64,000 bases of DNA, taken from assembly GCF_900112445.1 (NCBI RefSeq), contig NZ_FOYY01000003.1, forward strand, positions 879,960-943,959, read 5' to 3'. This stretch comes from Thiomicrospira sp. ALE5. GTDB taxonomy: Bacteria; Pseudomonadota; Gammaproteobacteria; Thiomicrospirales; Thiomicrospiraceae. The notes under the pieces are model-generated. The model worked only from the letters and a program-made list of their open reading frames with translations, was not told where the DNA came from and searched no databases. The first letter of the stretch is position 1. Every line of letters begins with the position of its first letter. A program made the translations under genes and the position numbers. Shown in pieces: positions 1 to 11,743 of this stretch.

Positions 1-442
1 ATGGAGTAAAGATAGCCCATGCAGCCGTAATAACACCCAATACCGCCGCATAGAAACCAATATCACCGGCATTCGCTTTCCAGGACACCATTGAATCAAA
101 CAACTTTGGCTTTTCACCTGCTTCAAGCTGCTTAGCGGTGTAATACAGACCCGTTGCAAGGAAGGGTGATAACATTACAAAAACGGTTGCAATGGTAAAC
201 ATGTGAATCGGATTATGTCTAAATGACAAGAACACTAATAAGACTGATAGCGCCATTATTGCACCATAAAATAAAGAAATACCCGGTGCTTCAGCCATAT
301 CTTGCCAGCCGCGTTTTAACCAACTTGCTATGTCAGTTAGCTTGGCATCGGTTGAAATAATATGTTCACCTTGTTCGGTGACATGATCGTGGATATGATC
401 GTTAGATGGAGCATGACCATAAACTTGAGTATTGCCAGACAT
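1..442 (-). CDS. DUF2189 family integral membrane protein (3' end cut by window edge)
   Basis: The reverse strand is open from an ATG at 442 to the window edge, about 147 codons; the C-terminal part lies outside. The start follows a near-perfect ribosome site (AAGGAGG at 447-455). The His/Asp-rich N-terminus is hydrophilic (HAPSNDHIHDH). It is followed by a conserved-looking stretch, WLKRGWQDMAEAPGISLFYG, and at least two hydrophobic membrane segments, a pattern I associate with the DUF2189/COG5473 family of inner-membrane proteins. The family has no established function. It is divergent from rnd, with a 214-bp AT-rich gap that must hold both promoters. Family assignment is by pattern recognition only. 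Confidence 0.7.
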   Translation of the reverse strand, partial: MSGNTQVYGHAPSNDHIHDHVTEQGEHIISTDAKLTDIASWLKRGWQDMAEAPGISLFYGAIMALSVLLVFLSFRHNPIHMFTIATVFVMLSPFLATGLYYTAKQLEAGEKPKLFDSMVSWKANAGDIGFYAAVLGVITAAWAIFTP

Positions 443-656
443 GATTGCCTCCTTTATCGATTATTTAAATCTAAGGTACAACCCTCTGTGAAACCCTTTT
501 CTCCTAGATCGCTTTACGATTAAATTATGAGGGTTATAACTTTTGCTACAGCTTTACAATAACAAATTTTTATACCAAATTTATAATAGATAATTCTTAG
601 GTTTACATAACTAAACTTGATAGAATCTTTTCATAATATTTAAACAAGACACCCTA

Positions 657-1820
657 ATGAATTACCAACTTATCACTGATACCCAAACGCTAAACCAGCT
701 CTGTCAAGGCCTTCTCAAAGAAAAATGGCTCGCCATCGATACTGAATTTATGCGCCAAGATACTTTTTTTGCGCAGCTTGCTATGATTCAAATTGCGATA
801 CCCAGCCTTGAAGTTTACTTAATTGACCCCTTATCAATTGATGATTTAGATGCACTTTGGGCTTTATTGGCAGACAAAAAAGTTTTAAAGGTGTTTCACG
901 CTGCGCGACAAGACCTTGAAGTGTTGTATCAACACGCTTATGTCATGCCAGGCCCGATTTTTGATACGCAAGTAGCGGGTGTATTTTTAGGCTTAGGTGA
1001 TCAAGCGGGGTATGCGCGCCTGGTCGAGACCTTTTGTAATGATAAGATAAACAAAGATCAAGCACGCACACCTTGGTTAGAACGTCCGCTACTTGCAGAG
1101 CAATTGGAATATGCTGCAGCAGATGTTTGGTACTTGGCGCAGGCCTATCCAAAAATCCTGCATCTACTTACCCCAACCCAACGCCAAGCACTCGAAGCAG
1201 ACTTTAATGCCCTAACTGATCCAACCCTGTACGCTATTGAACCAGACCGGGCCTGGTTGCGAATTAAATTACTATCGGGCTTAAAACCAAAACAATTAGG
1301 TGTATTAAAACAACTTGCCGCATGGCGAGAAAGGCAGGCAGTCGAACGCAATCAACCTCGAAAATGGGTTATCTCTGATGATGCTTTACTACAACTCGCT
1401 AAACGCCCCGTTCGAACAGTCGAGGAACTACCAAAGCTCAATAAACTTACGCCAGAAATTATCCGCGAGCAAGGCGCAGATCTTATCAACCAATTGGACT
1501 TAACGCTTCAAAACCCAGACTGTTGGCCAGAACTACCCGAGCCCATTGCACTTAATACTAACCAGCAAACCCTGTTACCCGTGCTGCTAGCCATTAGCCA
1601 ACAAACTGCATCTACACATGGAATTCATCTACCCAATTTAGCTAATAAGCAAGAACTGGCGGCCTTAATACTCAATCAACCCTCCCAACTCAACCAGGGC
1701 TGGCGTCATGTATTATTAGGCAAAAAATTACAACAATTTTTACAAGGCCAACTCCACTTGCGTGTTGACAATAAGCTTGCAATTCAACCCAGGCTTGAAT
1801 TAGCTGCCCCCTTATTTTGA
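657..1820 (+). CDS. rnd: Ribonuclease D
   Basis: A 3'-5' exoribonuclease that trims tRNA precursors and other stable RNAs in the cytoplasm. The DEDD nuclease residues are visible: Exo I has D28 and E30 in LAIDTEF, Exo II has H81 and D86 in FHAARQDLEVL, and Exo III has Y152 and D156 in YAAADVWYL. An HRDC RNA-binding domain covers about residues 208-285, and a less conserved second helical region follows. The 387-residue length is close to the E. coli enzyme (375). It starts at an ATG 5' of MNYQLITD with only a weak purine-rich leader. The PFK gene follows 25 bp downstream on the same strand, so the two may be co-transcribed. Confidence 0.95.
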   Translation: MNYQLITDTQTLNQLCQGLLKEKWLAIDTEFMRQDTFFAQLAMIQIAIPSLEVYLIDPLSIDDLDALWALLADKKVLKVFHAARQDLEVLYQHAYVMPGPIFDTQVAGVFLGLGDQAGYARLVETFCNDKINKDQARTPWLERPLLAEQLEYAAADVWYLAQAYPKILHLLTPTQRQALEADFNALTDPTLYAIEPDRAWLRIKLLSGLKPKQLGVLKQLAAWRERQAVERNQPRKWVISDDALLQLAKRPVRTVEELPKLNKLTPEIIREQGADLINQLDLTLQNPDCWPELPEPIALNTNQQTLLPVLLAISQQTASTHGIHLPNLANKQELAALILNQPSQLNQGWRHVLLGKKLQQFLQGQLHLRVDNKLAIQPRLELAAPLF

Positions 1821-1845
1821 CCTGATATATTCAAAGGAACACACT

Positions 1846-3126
1846 ATGCATAATGCACTTTACGCTCAAGCCGGCGGCGTCACAGCCGTCATTAACGCAA
1901 GTGCGGTGGGTGTCATTGAAACCCTTCGCCAATATAATCAAACCCCGCGCATATTTGCGGCCATTAATGGCATTGAAGGCTTACTGAATGAGGAACTAGT
2001 TGACCTCACTGATATATCAGACACCGATCTTGACCGACTCAAGAACCTACCTGGCGGCGCTTTTCAAGCCTGCCGTTTTGATTTAGCGCCACTAGCAGAA
2101 CGCCCAGACCAATATCAGCGTTTACTTGATATCTTTAGCCACTATGACATTGGCACTTTTTTTTATAACGGTGGTAATGGTTCCATGCTGACCGCAAAAA
2201 AAGTCGCCGATTATTGCCAATCACAAGGCTACCCTCTTCGCTGTATTGGTATCGCTAAAACCATAGACAATGACCTAGCACTCAGTCATTGCAGCCCGGG
2301 GTTTGGTAGCGCGGCTAAATTCTTAGCGAGTCATTTTTTACAAGCGACACTGGATGTCCAATCTATGGCAGCAAGTTCGACTAAATTCTTTGTTATGGAG
2401 GCGATGGGACGTAATGTTGGTTGGCTAGCCTTGTCAGCAGGCTTGGTAAAAGATGTTATTCCTAACCTACCCTTGATTATATTACCTGCTGAGCGTGCCT
2501 TTGATAAAGCTGCATTTTTAGCCAAAGTGTCTAGCTTGATCCAGTCTCATGGCTATTGTGTTTGTATGGCATCTGAAGGACTTTGCCATGCCAGTGGCGA
2601 ATGCCTATCCGTTGCTCGCGAGGAACAGGCTCATGGCAAAGTTTATCGGCAATTTGGCGGCGTTGCTCAAAAACTCGCCCAACTGGTTGAACAAACACTC
2701 GGTATCAAAACGCACAGCGCCAACCCTGACTATTTGCAACGCTCTTCGGCTTTATGTGTTTCTGCTACTGATTGGCAAATGGCTTATGAAGCAGGCGCTG
2801 CCGCCGTTCATGCTGCCCAGCAAGGTGAACATGGTATATTGCCATTAATTAAGGCTTCAACCGAGTCTTACAGCAACCAACCACTCACTTGGACATTTGA
2901 AAACCACCCATTAGCTGACGTGGCCGAGTTGGAGTTTCATGTTCCCGATCACTATATAAGCGAAGATGGCATGGATATAACTGAAGCAGGCTTGGCCTAT
3001 TTAAGACCACTGGTGATGGGAGAGCGCACCACGGTATGGCGCGCGGGTTTGCCGGATTTACGTCCTCTTGTTTGGACCCGTATGGTCAAAGCACTACCGA
3101 CTTTTGAAGATCCAAGTGATGTCTAA
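1846..3126 (+). CDS. pfp: 6-phosphofructokinase, probably PPi-dependent type
   Basis: Phosphorylates fructose 6-phosphate, using PPi (reversible) or ATP. The 426 residues are longer than E. coli PfkA (320) and fit the PPi-type/long PFK group. The catalytic KTIDNDL is at 138-144, with Asp141 the expected base; the substrate motif MGRNVGW is at 187-193. Donor-site residues are mixed. Lys138, at the position of E. coli Gly124, is PPi-type. The donor loop reads GGNGS (109-113), with Gly112 as in ATP enzymes where PPi enzymes usually have Asp, and with Asn at the Mg-binding Asp103 position. A reversible PFK would suit an autotroph running gluconeogenesis together with the PEP synthase at 57-59 kb. 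A ribosome site (AAAGGA) lies just before the ATG. The PPi assignment is likely but not proved. Confidence 0.85.
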   Translation: MHNALYAQAGGVTAVINASAVGVIETLRQYNQTPRIFAAINGIEGLLNEELVDLTDISDTDLDRLKNLPGGAFQACRFDLAPLAERPDQYQRLLDIFSHYDIGTFFYNGGNGSMLTAKKVADYCQSQGYPLRCIGIAKTIDNDLALSHCSPGFGSAAKFLASHFLQATLDVQSMAASSTKFFVMEAMGRNVGWLALSAGLVKDVIPNLPLIILPAERAFDKAAFLAKVSSLIQSHGYCVCMASEGLCHASGECLSVAREEQAHGKVYRQFGGVAQKLAQLVEQTLGIKTHSANPDYLQRSSALCVSATDWQMAYEAGAAAVHAAQQGEHGILPLIKASTESYSNQPLTWTFENHPLADVAELEFHVPDHYISEDGMDITEAGLAYLRPLVMGERTTVWRAGLPDLRPLVWTRMVKALPTFEDPSDV

Positions 3127-3815
3127 CGTAATTGCTCTGGGCGTATACACTGCATACCCGAACCACAGGCTTGGTCAACACTCATGCTAGACATGGCTTG
3201 GTCGGGTTGATAAACAAACACCTGGTCAAAGAAACGACGATCAACAAAAACCTCTAAAACAGTTTCATAGTTATTATCCGCCATTGGGGTAATACTGATC
3301 ACTCGCGCGCCCCGTACCATCGCATTGACACGCGCTCGGAAACTATCATTTTGTGTTGCTAAGCTTGCGACAGACGTATTACTGTCAATGTTAATGCCGT
3401 AAAGCTGCTCCGCTAACGCGCGATAGGCATCCAACTTTGAAGCACGAATCGCCATTAGTCGAACTTGGCCAGGTGTCATGCCTTGGTAAGCGATCTCTGT
3501 ACCATAACCCACAGCGGTGATTCGAATCCGCTCCCTGGGCGTATTAACTGGCACAGACTGGGTTGCGATGCCATTTGATGCTGGCTGCGAATTACCGTCC
3601 GAATCATTATTGTTTTTCGCTTGATTAGAAGGCTCTGGCTTCGAAACCGAACCGGCGCCATCAAATGTTCTTCTCGCCTCAGGTGAGACTGTTGTGCTTT
3701 TAAACTCAACTTGTGAATAGTTAACTGGCGTAGGCTTTGGATCTGGGGTCGAGTTACAACCCGAAATAAGTCCAATGGTAACCAGCCCTAGTGTGATTGC
3801 AGATAACTTTTTCAT
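3123..3815 (-). CDS. LPP20/FlgP-like lipoprotein
   Basis: Predicted lipoprotein of 230 residues. A signal peptide ends in the lipobox LISGC, with Cys20 as the lipidated residue. A Pro/Ser/Asn-rich linker covers about residues 23-90. Residues 110-195 hold an LPP20-type domain with the typical start RLMAIRASKLDAYRALAEQ and the later RGARVISI and YETVLEV segments. The family includes Helicobacter LPP20 and Vibrio/Campylobacter FlgP, which is tied to outer-membrane flagellar rings. No flagellar genes are present here, so that role is not implied. The 3' end overlaps the convergent PFK stop by 4 bp. It lies 40 bp downstream of the acidic membrane coiled-coil gene in the same orientation, so the two probably form an operon. 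Confidence 0.8.
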   Translation of the reverse strand: MKKLSAITLGLVTIGLISGCNSTPDPKPTPVNYSQVEFKSTTVSPEARRTFDGAGSVSKPEPSNQAKNNNDSDGNSQPASNGIATQSVPVNTPRERIRITAVGYGTEIAYQGMTPGQVRLMAIRASKLDAYRALAEQLYGINIDSNTSVASLATQNDSFRARVNAMVRGARVISITPMADNNYETVLEVFVDRRFFDQVFVYQPDQAMSSMSVDQACGSGMQCIRPEQLR

Positions 3816-3855
3816 ATCAAAATTCCTTCTCGTACTTTAATTTGGCATCTATACT

Positions 3856-4962
3856 TTATGGATAACTAAACTGGTTAGACGGTGCAATATAGCGATATGC
3901 ATCAGGTGCAACTGGCGCAGATGGCTTCGCCTCTTCTTCTGCTTCTTTAGCTTGTTGAGCAAGTAATTGTTCCAGCCACGCTCTTTCAAACTCGCGCACC
4001 GCTTGCGCAGTTGCAACCTGACGCTGGTCAAGTTTTGCCACTTTTTCATCCACCTGGGTTACCCGACTTTGAATCGTATTCGCAGTGCGTTGAAGTTGAA
4101 CAATGCGACGCTCCAATGCCTGTGTATTAACCTGAGCCGCTGCAGCGGCTGGCGCTTGCTGCGGCGGTGCAACTTCAGACTCGTGTTGACGCTGACGGGC
4201 GCTTAATTGATTAGCGTCTTGTTGCGCCGCTAACACATCATCGATTAATAAGCGACTCACATCGAGTTTTTGCTCTAAATTACTTATTTGCTGACTCAAA
4301 TTTTGCAACAGTAATTGCTGCTGTTCACTCGTTTCATGCTGCAGTTGCAAAGATTGATCTAAATGACCTGTGCCACTCGCGTTCCAAGCAAGGGTCGCCA
4401 TGATAAACGCACCCAATGAAAAGAATACTGCCAAACCTGCAGTAGCCAACCCCATCATCCTGATCTTTTTTAGCTCAGTGTTTTGATCTTTTGTGAGCGC
4501 GACAGTCACGGGTTGATTTGATGACGTTTCCATTCTCGCTACCTCTGTATGTTTTTCATGCGCATCATTATTTGATGTGTTTGATGACTCATTAACCTTT
4601 TTATCCGTATTGCGCTTGGGTTCAGCAGCAACAGCCGCAGCTGCAGGGGCTGTAGTAGCTGCCGCAGCAGGTGCCATCGCAACAGGATCCGAAAGTATGC
4701 CAGACGACTCTTCTTCTAATGAGTCATCATTAATTTCGAGCAAATCATCTTCAGCTTCAGTAACGCTTGCCTGTTTGGGTTCGTCTGGAATTTCTTCAAG
4801 ATCTGGCTCAGGCTCAGGCTCTGCAGCCGTTGAGTCATCTGACTCTTGCAGACTATCGGTAAAGTCTGCTAAGTCTTCATCTAATTCACCTTCTGATAGC
4901 TCATCTAATAACGCGTCTATATCGTCTATATCGTCGTTAGTGGTCTCGTTTTTTTCAGCCAT
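3856..4962 (-). CDS. Unknown acidic single-pass membrane protein with coiled coil
   Basis: I do not recognise a named family. The 368-residue protein has four visible parts. Residues 1-95 are very acidic and start with NDDIDDIDALLDELSEGELD. An Ala/Pro-rich linker follows (95-115). One membrane segment lies at about 171-193 (GLATAGLAVFFSLGAFIMAT). A long Gln/Glu-rich helical region (205-345) has heptad-like spacing and is probably a coiled coil. This suggests a cytoplasmic acidic arm, one membrane pass and a periplasmic coiled coil. The gene is upstream of the LPP20-type lipoprotein and downstream of the LppC-family gene, all on the minus strand, which hints at an envelope role. The repetitive N-terminus gives a spurious long open frame on the opposite strand. 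Confidence 0.7.
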   Translation of the reverse strand: MAEKNETTNDDIDDIDALLDELSEGELDEDLADFTDSLQESDDSTAAEPEPEPDLEEIPDEPKQASVTEAEDDLLEINDDSLEEESSGILSDPVAMAPAAAATTAPAAAAVAAEPKRNTDKKVNESSNTSNNDAHEKHTEVARMETSSNQPVTVALTKDQNTELKKIRMMGLATAGLAVFFSLGAFIMATLAWNASGTGHLDQSLQLQHETSEQQQLLLQNLSQQISNLEQKLDVSRLLIDDVLAAQQDANQLSARQRQHESEVAPPQQAPAAAAAQVNTQALERRIVQLQRTANTIQSRVTQVDEKVAKLDQRQVATAQAVREFERAWLEQLLAQQAKEAEEEAKPSAPVAPDAYRYIAPSNQFSYP

Positions 4963-5067
4963 ATTCCATCCATCTTGCTGCTAACAAGAGTCTGTAAAAT
5001 AAAAAATAAAATATCTATAACTCTTTACGACCTAGCATGCTAAAGCTTTAGCCATTAATCCACATCC

Positions 5068-6450
5068 TTAATCAACATTCTCTACTGGGACTAAACCGGC
5101 ATTTAAATAATACCACTGCTGGCCTAAGCTAAACTCGCCCCGCTCAGTAACAAACACCTCACCAAACTCAGTAGCAAACTGATCGGGTAGCAAATGCCCT
5201 GACCGTCTAATAAGTTCAACCACAACTTCACCCAAAGCAAAAAATAAGCCATCTTCTGTCTCAAACGATTTATTTTGATTAACTTCGGCTAAAAAATGAC
5301 TCGGTAATAGCGCATAAGTTGACTGCCAACGCGACAAATTTGACTTAAAAAAAGTGGGGTCGGGCAGTTCAGAAGGCAACCATAAAATAGGCAGATCCTG
5401 TTGATGATATTCCAATAATGGCCTCAACAACATCGCCTGTTCAATCGGTCCATAAAAGACCACTAATGTTTGATCTTGCCGACTCCGCCCAATACCTGTC
5501 AGCGGTCGCTCAATCACGCGCGCTAACCAATTTTGTCGAGCTCGACTCTCTTGGTGCCCAAAGCGTTGTGCGACTAGGTCGTTTAGTTGCGCGTTAGACT
5601 CGACAATTAAGGGTTGATAATTCTCCCCTAACTGGAGGTTAACGCGATTGATGAGGTGGGACGACGCATCACGCCATTGCAACCAAGTGATACCCTGTGC
5701 ATGCTGCCCTGTTAACCAACTTTCTAGCGCCATCGCTTGTTGTTCATAAGTTGGATTGAGAACCCGCTGAAATCTTGGGTCTAAAACACGAGCAGGATGG
5801 AAAAGGATCGCGGGCTGGTCATGAAAATGCTGCGCTAATCGTGAGGTCAGTTCACGGCGCTCTAGAATAATCAATAAATCCGCACCGGTCGCTTCAATCG
5901 TCTCAATGAGCACCGCAACAGGCTCATCTGTAGTATCAACAAAAGACAGATCCTTGTGAGGATAATGGGCCAAAAGGACTTGTTTGAGCGCCAACCCAGC
6001 AGGTGAAAGTTCGCCACTCAAAGGCGCAATTAAGGTCATCCGATCAGCTAATGAAGCTTGAGCAAAGCCAGTAACCTGTGCAGACACCACATCTTCGGTT
6101 AGCCACCCCAGTCGTTCTGCTTGCTCGCTCACCCATTGCCAACGCAGCTCAAACTCATGAATTGCAGGTAAACGACGCAATTGCTCATAGGCGGGGAAAA
6201 AAGCATTTCGATCGCCTTGGCGCAGCGCGATTTCTGCACGCAGCAGCGCAATTTCATAATCCAACATCTGCAATCGCGACACATCCACCGCTTCAGCAGG
6301 CCTGGTAGCTTGCGTCGTTTGCTGAGATGTGGGCGGCTGTGCCATCACAGCTGACCAAGCTAACCCAAAAAGTGCTAATCCCCAAACAGCTAGCCCAACG
6401 CCTGTCACAAGCCTTCCGCGCCGCCAGCTAGCCCGCACCCTACTCAGCAC
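5068..6450 (-). CDS. LppC/LpoA-family protein (putative penicillin-binding protein activator)
   Basis: Divergent member of the LppC family, whose E. coli member LpoA activates PBP1A from the outer membrane. The recognisable part is LIAPLSGELSPAGLALKQ followed by alternating beta/alpha segments of a periplasmic-binding-protein-like fold. A GTG at 6450 is chosen as start because it lies 5 bp after the pepN stop and leaves a clean signal peptide (RRGRLVTGVGLAVWGLALFG, then a probable cleavage after VMA). The frame also extends to an ATG at 6510, which would overlap pepN by 56 bp. Unlike LpoA it has no lipobox cysteine, so it would be soluble in the periplasm or anchored by its signal. It is probably translated from the pepN transcript. 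Confidence 0.7.
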   Translation of the reverse strand: MLSRVRASWRRGRLVTGVGLAVWGLALFGLAWSAVMAQPPTSQQTTQATRPAEAVDVSRLQMLDYEIALLRAEIALRQGDRNAFFPAYEQLRRLPAIHEFELRWQWVSEQAERLGWLTEDVVSAQVTGFAQASLADRMTLIAPLSGELSPAGLALKQVLLAHYPHKDLSFVDTTDEPVAVLIETIEATGADLLIILERRELTSRLAQHFHDQPAILFHPARVLDPRFQRVLNPTYEQQAMALESWLTGQHAQGITWLQWRDASSHLINRVNLQLGENYQPLIVESNAQLNDLVAQRFGHQESRARQNWLARVIERPLTGIGRSRQDQTLVVFYGPIEQAMLLRPLLEYHQQDLPILWLPSELPDPTFFKSNLSRWQSTYALLPSHFLAEVNQNKSFETEDGLFFALGEVVVELIRRSGHLLPDQFATEFGEVFVTERGEFSLGQQWYYLNAGLVPVENVD

Positions 6451-6454
6451 CGAA

Positions 6455-9193
6455 CTAGTCCACCAAGGCTTTACTAACAATTTCAAACACGTCTTTTGAC
6501 TGAATTGCACCTTTCAGTTCTTCGAGTACTTGTTTCATCAGCTTTTGCTGTTCGGGCTGATAACGACGCCATTGAATTAACGGCACCACCATCCGTGCCG
6601 CCACTTGTGGATTAATGGCATCTAAATGCAACACCTGTTTAGCCAACCAACGGTAGCCTGCGCCATCCGCTTGATGGAACAGTGCCAGATTCATACGCGC
6701 AAAACTTCCCAAGACACTTCGCACACGATTGGGCGTCGTCCAAGCAAATTTAGCATGGGCTAACAAATCATCAACACCAGCTATACCTGCCGCTTGGCCA
6801 AAACCGGCTTGCCAAGCAAACCACTTGTCTAATACCAAAGGTTGATCCAGCCAGCGCTGATAAAAATCATCCATCAAAGGAGCTGCCGCGACTTCATGCC
6901 ACTGCATTACGCCTTGTAAACTGGCAGCAACATCCGTCATGTGTGCCTGGGCATGATATTGCGCCGCTGCTGTACTTAACGCCTGTTGATCATCACTGGC
7001 CAACCAGGCCTGCAAGACCCGATTTTTAAGCAAACGGCGTCCAATTGCCTGGGCGTTATAAGCATAATCACTCGATAACTGTGTGGCCTGAGCCTGATAA
7101 GTTTGTTGCCACAAGTCCACTAATGCTAAGCCAATAGCACGCTGATAGGCTGGATAGACTTGCAACACCGCGACAATCGGTACCGGATTAAACTGTTCAA
7201 TCAAATAGCTCATGTCCGGTAGATTCAACGCATAACCATACCAAGCCCAATCCACATCCGCCTGCGCACTCTTGGCCAAAGCTTCCGTTAATAAGCTGGT
7301 AAATAGCGTTACAACCTCATTACTCGGTTTGACCACTAGGTCAGCCGTCGGTGTAGCCGCCGCCTGATTCACCTGCGCAACTAAATCCGCCAAGACCAGT
7401 TGCTGAACCATTTCCCAGCGATTAAACGGGTCGGTATCAAACTTAGCCAGATGCATTCGTGCCGTCGCTGGCATGGCATAGTCTAAAACCACTGGCGCAC
7501 TAAAATCACGCAACAACGACCAGACCAAATCCGCCGGCGCATCCTTAACTTCGAGTGTTTGATTAGAGGCGGTTAATAAATACACCCACTCGCCCTCTAT
7601 TAAACGCAATTGACCCGCCGCGATGGCATCCTGTGCCGCTGTCGCCAAACAAGAGGATGACCAGGCCTGGCCTGAAGCATCAAATGCCGCGAGTTTAATC
7701 GGGATAAGTAATGGTGTTTTATCGGCTTGCGACTTGACTTGCGACTTAGCTTGTGCCAATGGATTTTGCTGACTAAACTGCAACAACCAGGCCTGCTGAT
7801 TTGCATCATAGTCGGCCACTACCTTCACCAGCGGCGTACCGGCCTGCTGATACCAGGCCTGCATTTGCGTTAAATCTTGCTGATTCGCATCCGCCATCGC
7901 CAACCTAAAATCATCGACGGTCACCGCTTGACCATCATGGCGCGCAAAATACAAATCCATGCCTTTGCGAAAACCATCACGACCCAACAGTGTTTGATAC
8001 AAACGCACCACTTCCGCACCCTTTTCATAAACTGTTAAAGTATAAAAGTTATTCATTTCTATATAGGATTGCGGCTGAATCGGATGCGCCATCGGGCCGG
8101 CATCCTCGGCAAATTGATGGCTTCGTAACCGACGAACATCTTCAATGCGCTTAACCGGAGCCGATAACATATCGGCTGTAAATTCTTGATCACGAAAAAC
8201 CGTTAGGCCTTCTTTTAGCGTGAGCTGAAACCAATCACGGCAGGTCACCCGATTACCCGTCCAGTTATGAAAATACTCATGCGCAATGACCGCCTCAACC
8301 CCTTCAAAATCGACATCCGTCGCGGAATCGGCATCGGCTAACACAAACTTCGAGTTAAAGACATTTAAGCCTTTGTTTTCCATCGCGCCCATATTAAAGT
8401 CATCTACCGCGACAATCATATAGCGATCTAAATCGTAACTTAACCCAAAGCGCTGCTCATCCCAACGCATCGAAGCAATTAACGAATCCATCGCATGACG
8501 ACATTTGGCAAGATGCCGTGGCTCGGTGTAAATTTCTAACAACACCTCTCGCCCTTCTGCGGTAGTGTAATGATCCGTTAAACAACCAAAAGATCCAGCC
8601 ACCAGCGCAAATAAATAACAAGGCTTTTTATGCGGGTCCTGCCAAACGGCTTGATGACGGCCATCTGGCAAGTCAGTTTGCGCGACTAAATTGCCATTGG
8701 CTAACAGGGTCGGATACTCGGCTTTATCAGCAATCAGGGTGGTTTGATAAGTCGTCAATACATCGGGGCGATCAAAGAAATAGGTGATTTTGCGAAAGCC
8801 CTCGGCTTCACATTGCGTGCAAAAGCGACCCGATGACAGATACAAGCCCTCTAGCGCGGTGTTCGCCTGCGGGTTAATTTCGGTCACTATTTCAAGCTGA
8901 TAAGGCGAGGAACTATTGGCAAACAAAGCTTTGGGCAATCGAAGTTGGGTGTCAGTAAGCTGGTAATTCACCTCATTAAGAAGTTGGTCATTGAGCTTAA
9001 TCGAGATAAGACGCAGATTTTCGCCATCAAGCAGCATATCCGCCAGCGGCTGTTCAGCTGCCAGCTGACAGACCATCCGGTTAGTGACCTGGGTTTGTGT
9101 TGGTGATAATTCAAATGTTAGATCTAAATTGATCACCTCAAACACCGGGGCTTGATAATCTTTTAACCACTTCGTTTCAGCTTGAATAGTCAC
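6455..9193 (-). CDS. pepN: Aminopeptidase N (membrane alanyl aminopeptidase, M1 family)
   Basis: Zinc metallo-exopeptidase of 912 residues that removes N-terminal residues from peptides in the cytoplasm. The exopeptidase motif GAMEN is at 269-273. The zinc site HEYFH is at 305-309 (HExxH), with the third ligand Glu at about 328 in LKEGLTVFRDQEF. Length and residue spacing match the E. coli enzyme (870 residues) and it has the long helical C-terminal domain. The gene contains four copies of the CAGGCCTG palindrome, three of them within 200 bp (7662-7861), each writing Gln-Ala-Trp. The LppC-family gene follows immediately and may be co-transcribed. Confidence 0.95.
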   Translation of the reverse strand: MTIQAETKWLKDYQAPVFEVINLDLTFELSPTQTQVTNRMVCQLAAEQPLADMLLDGENLRLISIKLNDQLLNEVNYQLTDTQLRLPKALFANSSSPYQLEIVTEINPQANTALEGLYLSSGRFCTQCEAEGFRKITYFFDRPDVLTTYQTTLIADKAEYPTLLANGNLVAQTDLPDGRHQAVWQDPHKKPCYLFALVAGSFGCLTDHYTTAEGREVLLEIYTEPRHLAKCRHAMDSLIASMRWDEQRFGLSYDLDRYMIVAVDDFNMGAMENKGLNVFNSKFVLADADSATDVDFEGVEAVIAHEYFHNWTGNRVTCRDWFQLTLKEGLTVFRDQEFTADMLSAPVKRIEDVRRLRSHQFAEDAGPMAHPIQPQSYIEMNNFYTLTVYEKGAEVVRLYQTLLGRDGFRKGMDLYFARHDGQAVTVDDFRLAMADANQQDLTQMQAWYQQAGTPLVKVVADYDANQQAWLLQFSQQNPLAQAKSQVKSQADKTPLLIPIKLAAFDASGQAWSSSCLATAAQDAIAAGQLRLIEGEWVYLLTASNQTLEVKDAPADLVWSLLRDFSAPVVLDYAMPATARMHLAKFDTDPFNRWEMVQQLVLADLVAQVNQAAATPTADLVVKPSNEVVTLFTSLLTEALAKSAQADVDWAWYGYALNLPDMSYLIEQFNPVPIVAVLQVYPAYQRAIGLALVDLWQQTYQAQATQLSSDYAYNAQAIGRRLLKNRVLQAWLASDDQQALSTAAAQYHAQAHMTDVAASLQGVMQWHEVAAAPLMDDFYQRWLDQPLVLDKWFAWQAGFGQAAGIAGVDDLLAHAKFAWTTPNRVRSVLGSFARMNLALFHQADGAGYRWLAKQVLHLDAINPQVAARMVVPLIQWRRYQPEQQKLMKQVLEELKGAIQSKDVFEIVSKALVD

Positions 9194-9358
9194 AATAATC
9201 GTCCTTTAATAAACATGTCATTATTTAACCACAAACGAGAGATTAAGATAATTCAACCTAATGGTAATGTTTTAGCAAGATGGGGCAAAAGTCTGCGCGC
9301 CACGACACCCCAGAAAACCAATAAACAAAATCTATCAATAATATAAAAACAATTATAA

Positions 9359-11614
<2,256 letters not shown>

Positions 11615-11641
11615 AACCAAAAGCTTTAGTGACCTAAGCTG

Positions 11642-11677
11642 AACCCTGTACCTAGACTAGGTACAGGGTTTTTTTAT
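11642..11677 (+). terminator. Rho-independent terminator of katG
   Basis: Perfect 14-bp inverted repeat (AACCCTGTACCTAG at 11642-11655 and its complement at 11657-11670) followed by a run of T. It lies 28 bp after the katG stop. Confidence 0.92.
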
Positions 11678-11743
11678 GCGCGCTCTTTGCACCTTTAAAT
11701 GCTAGGATTAAGCTATGATCCAAATAAAATTTTGAAGGTGAGC

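Noticed and set aside
4577-4984. Open frame of 135 codons opposite the acidic membrane coiled-coil gene
   Set aside because: It is the complement of low-complexity Glu/Asp/Ala codons, giving a Ser/Ala-only protein with no ribosome site; a shadow of the real gene.
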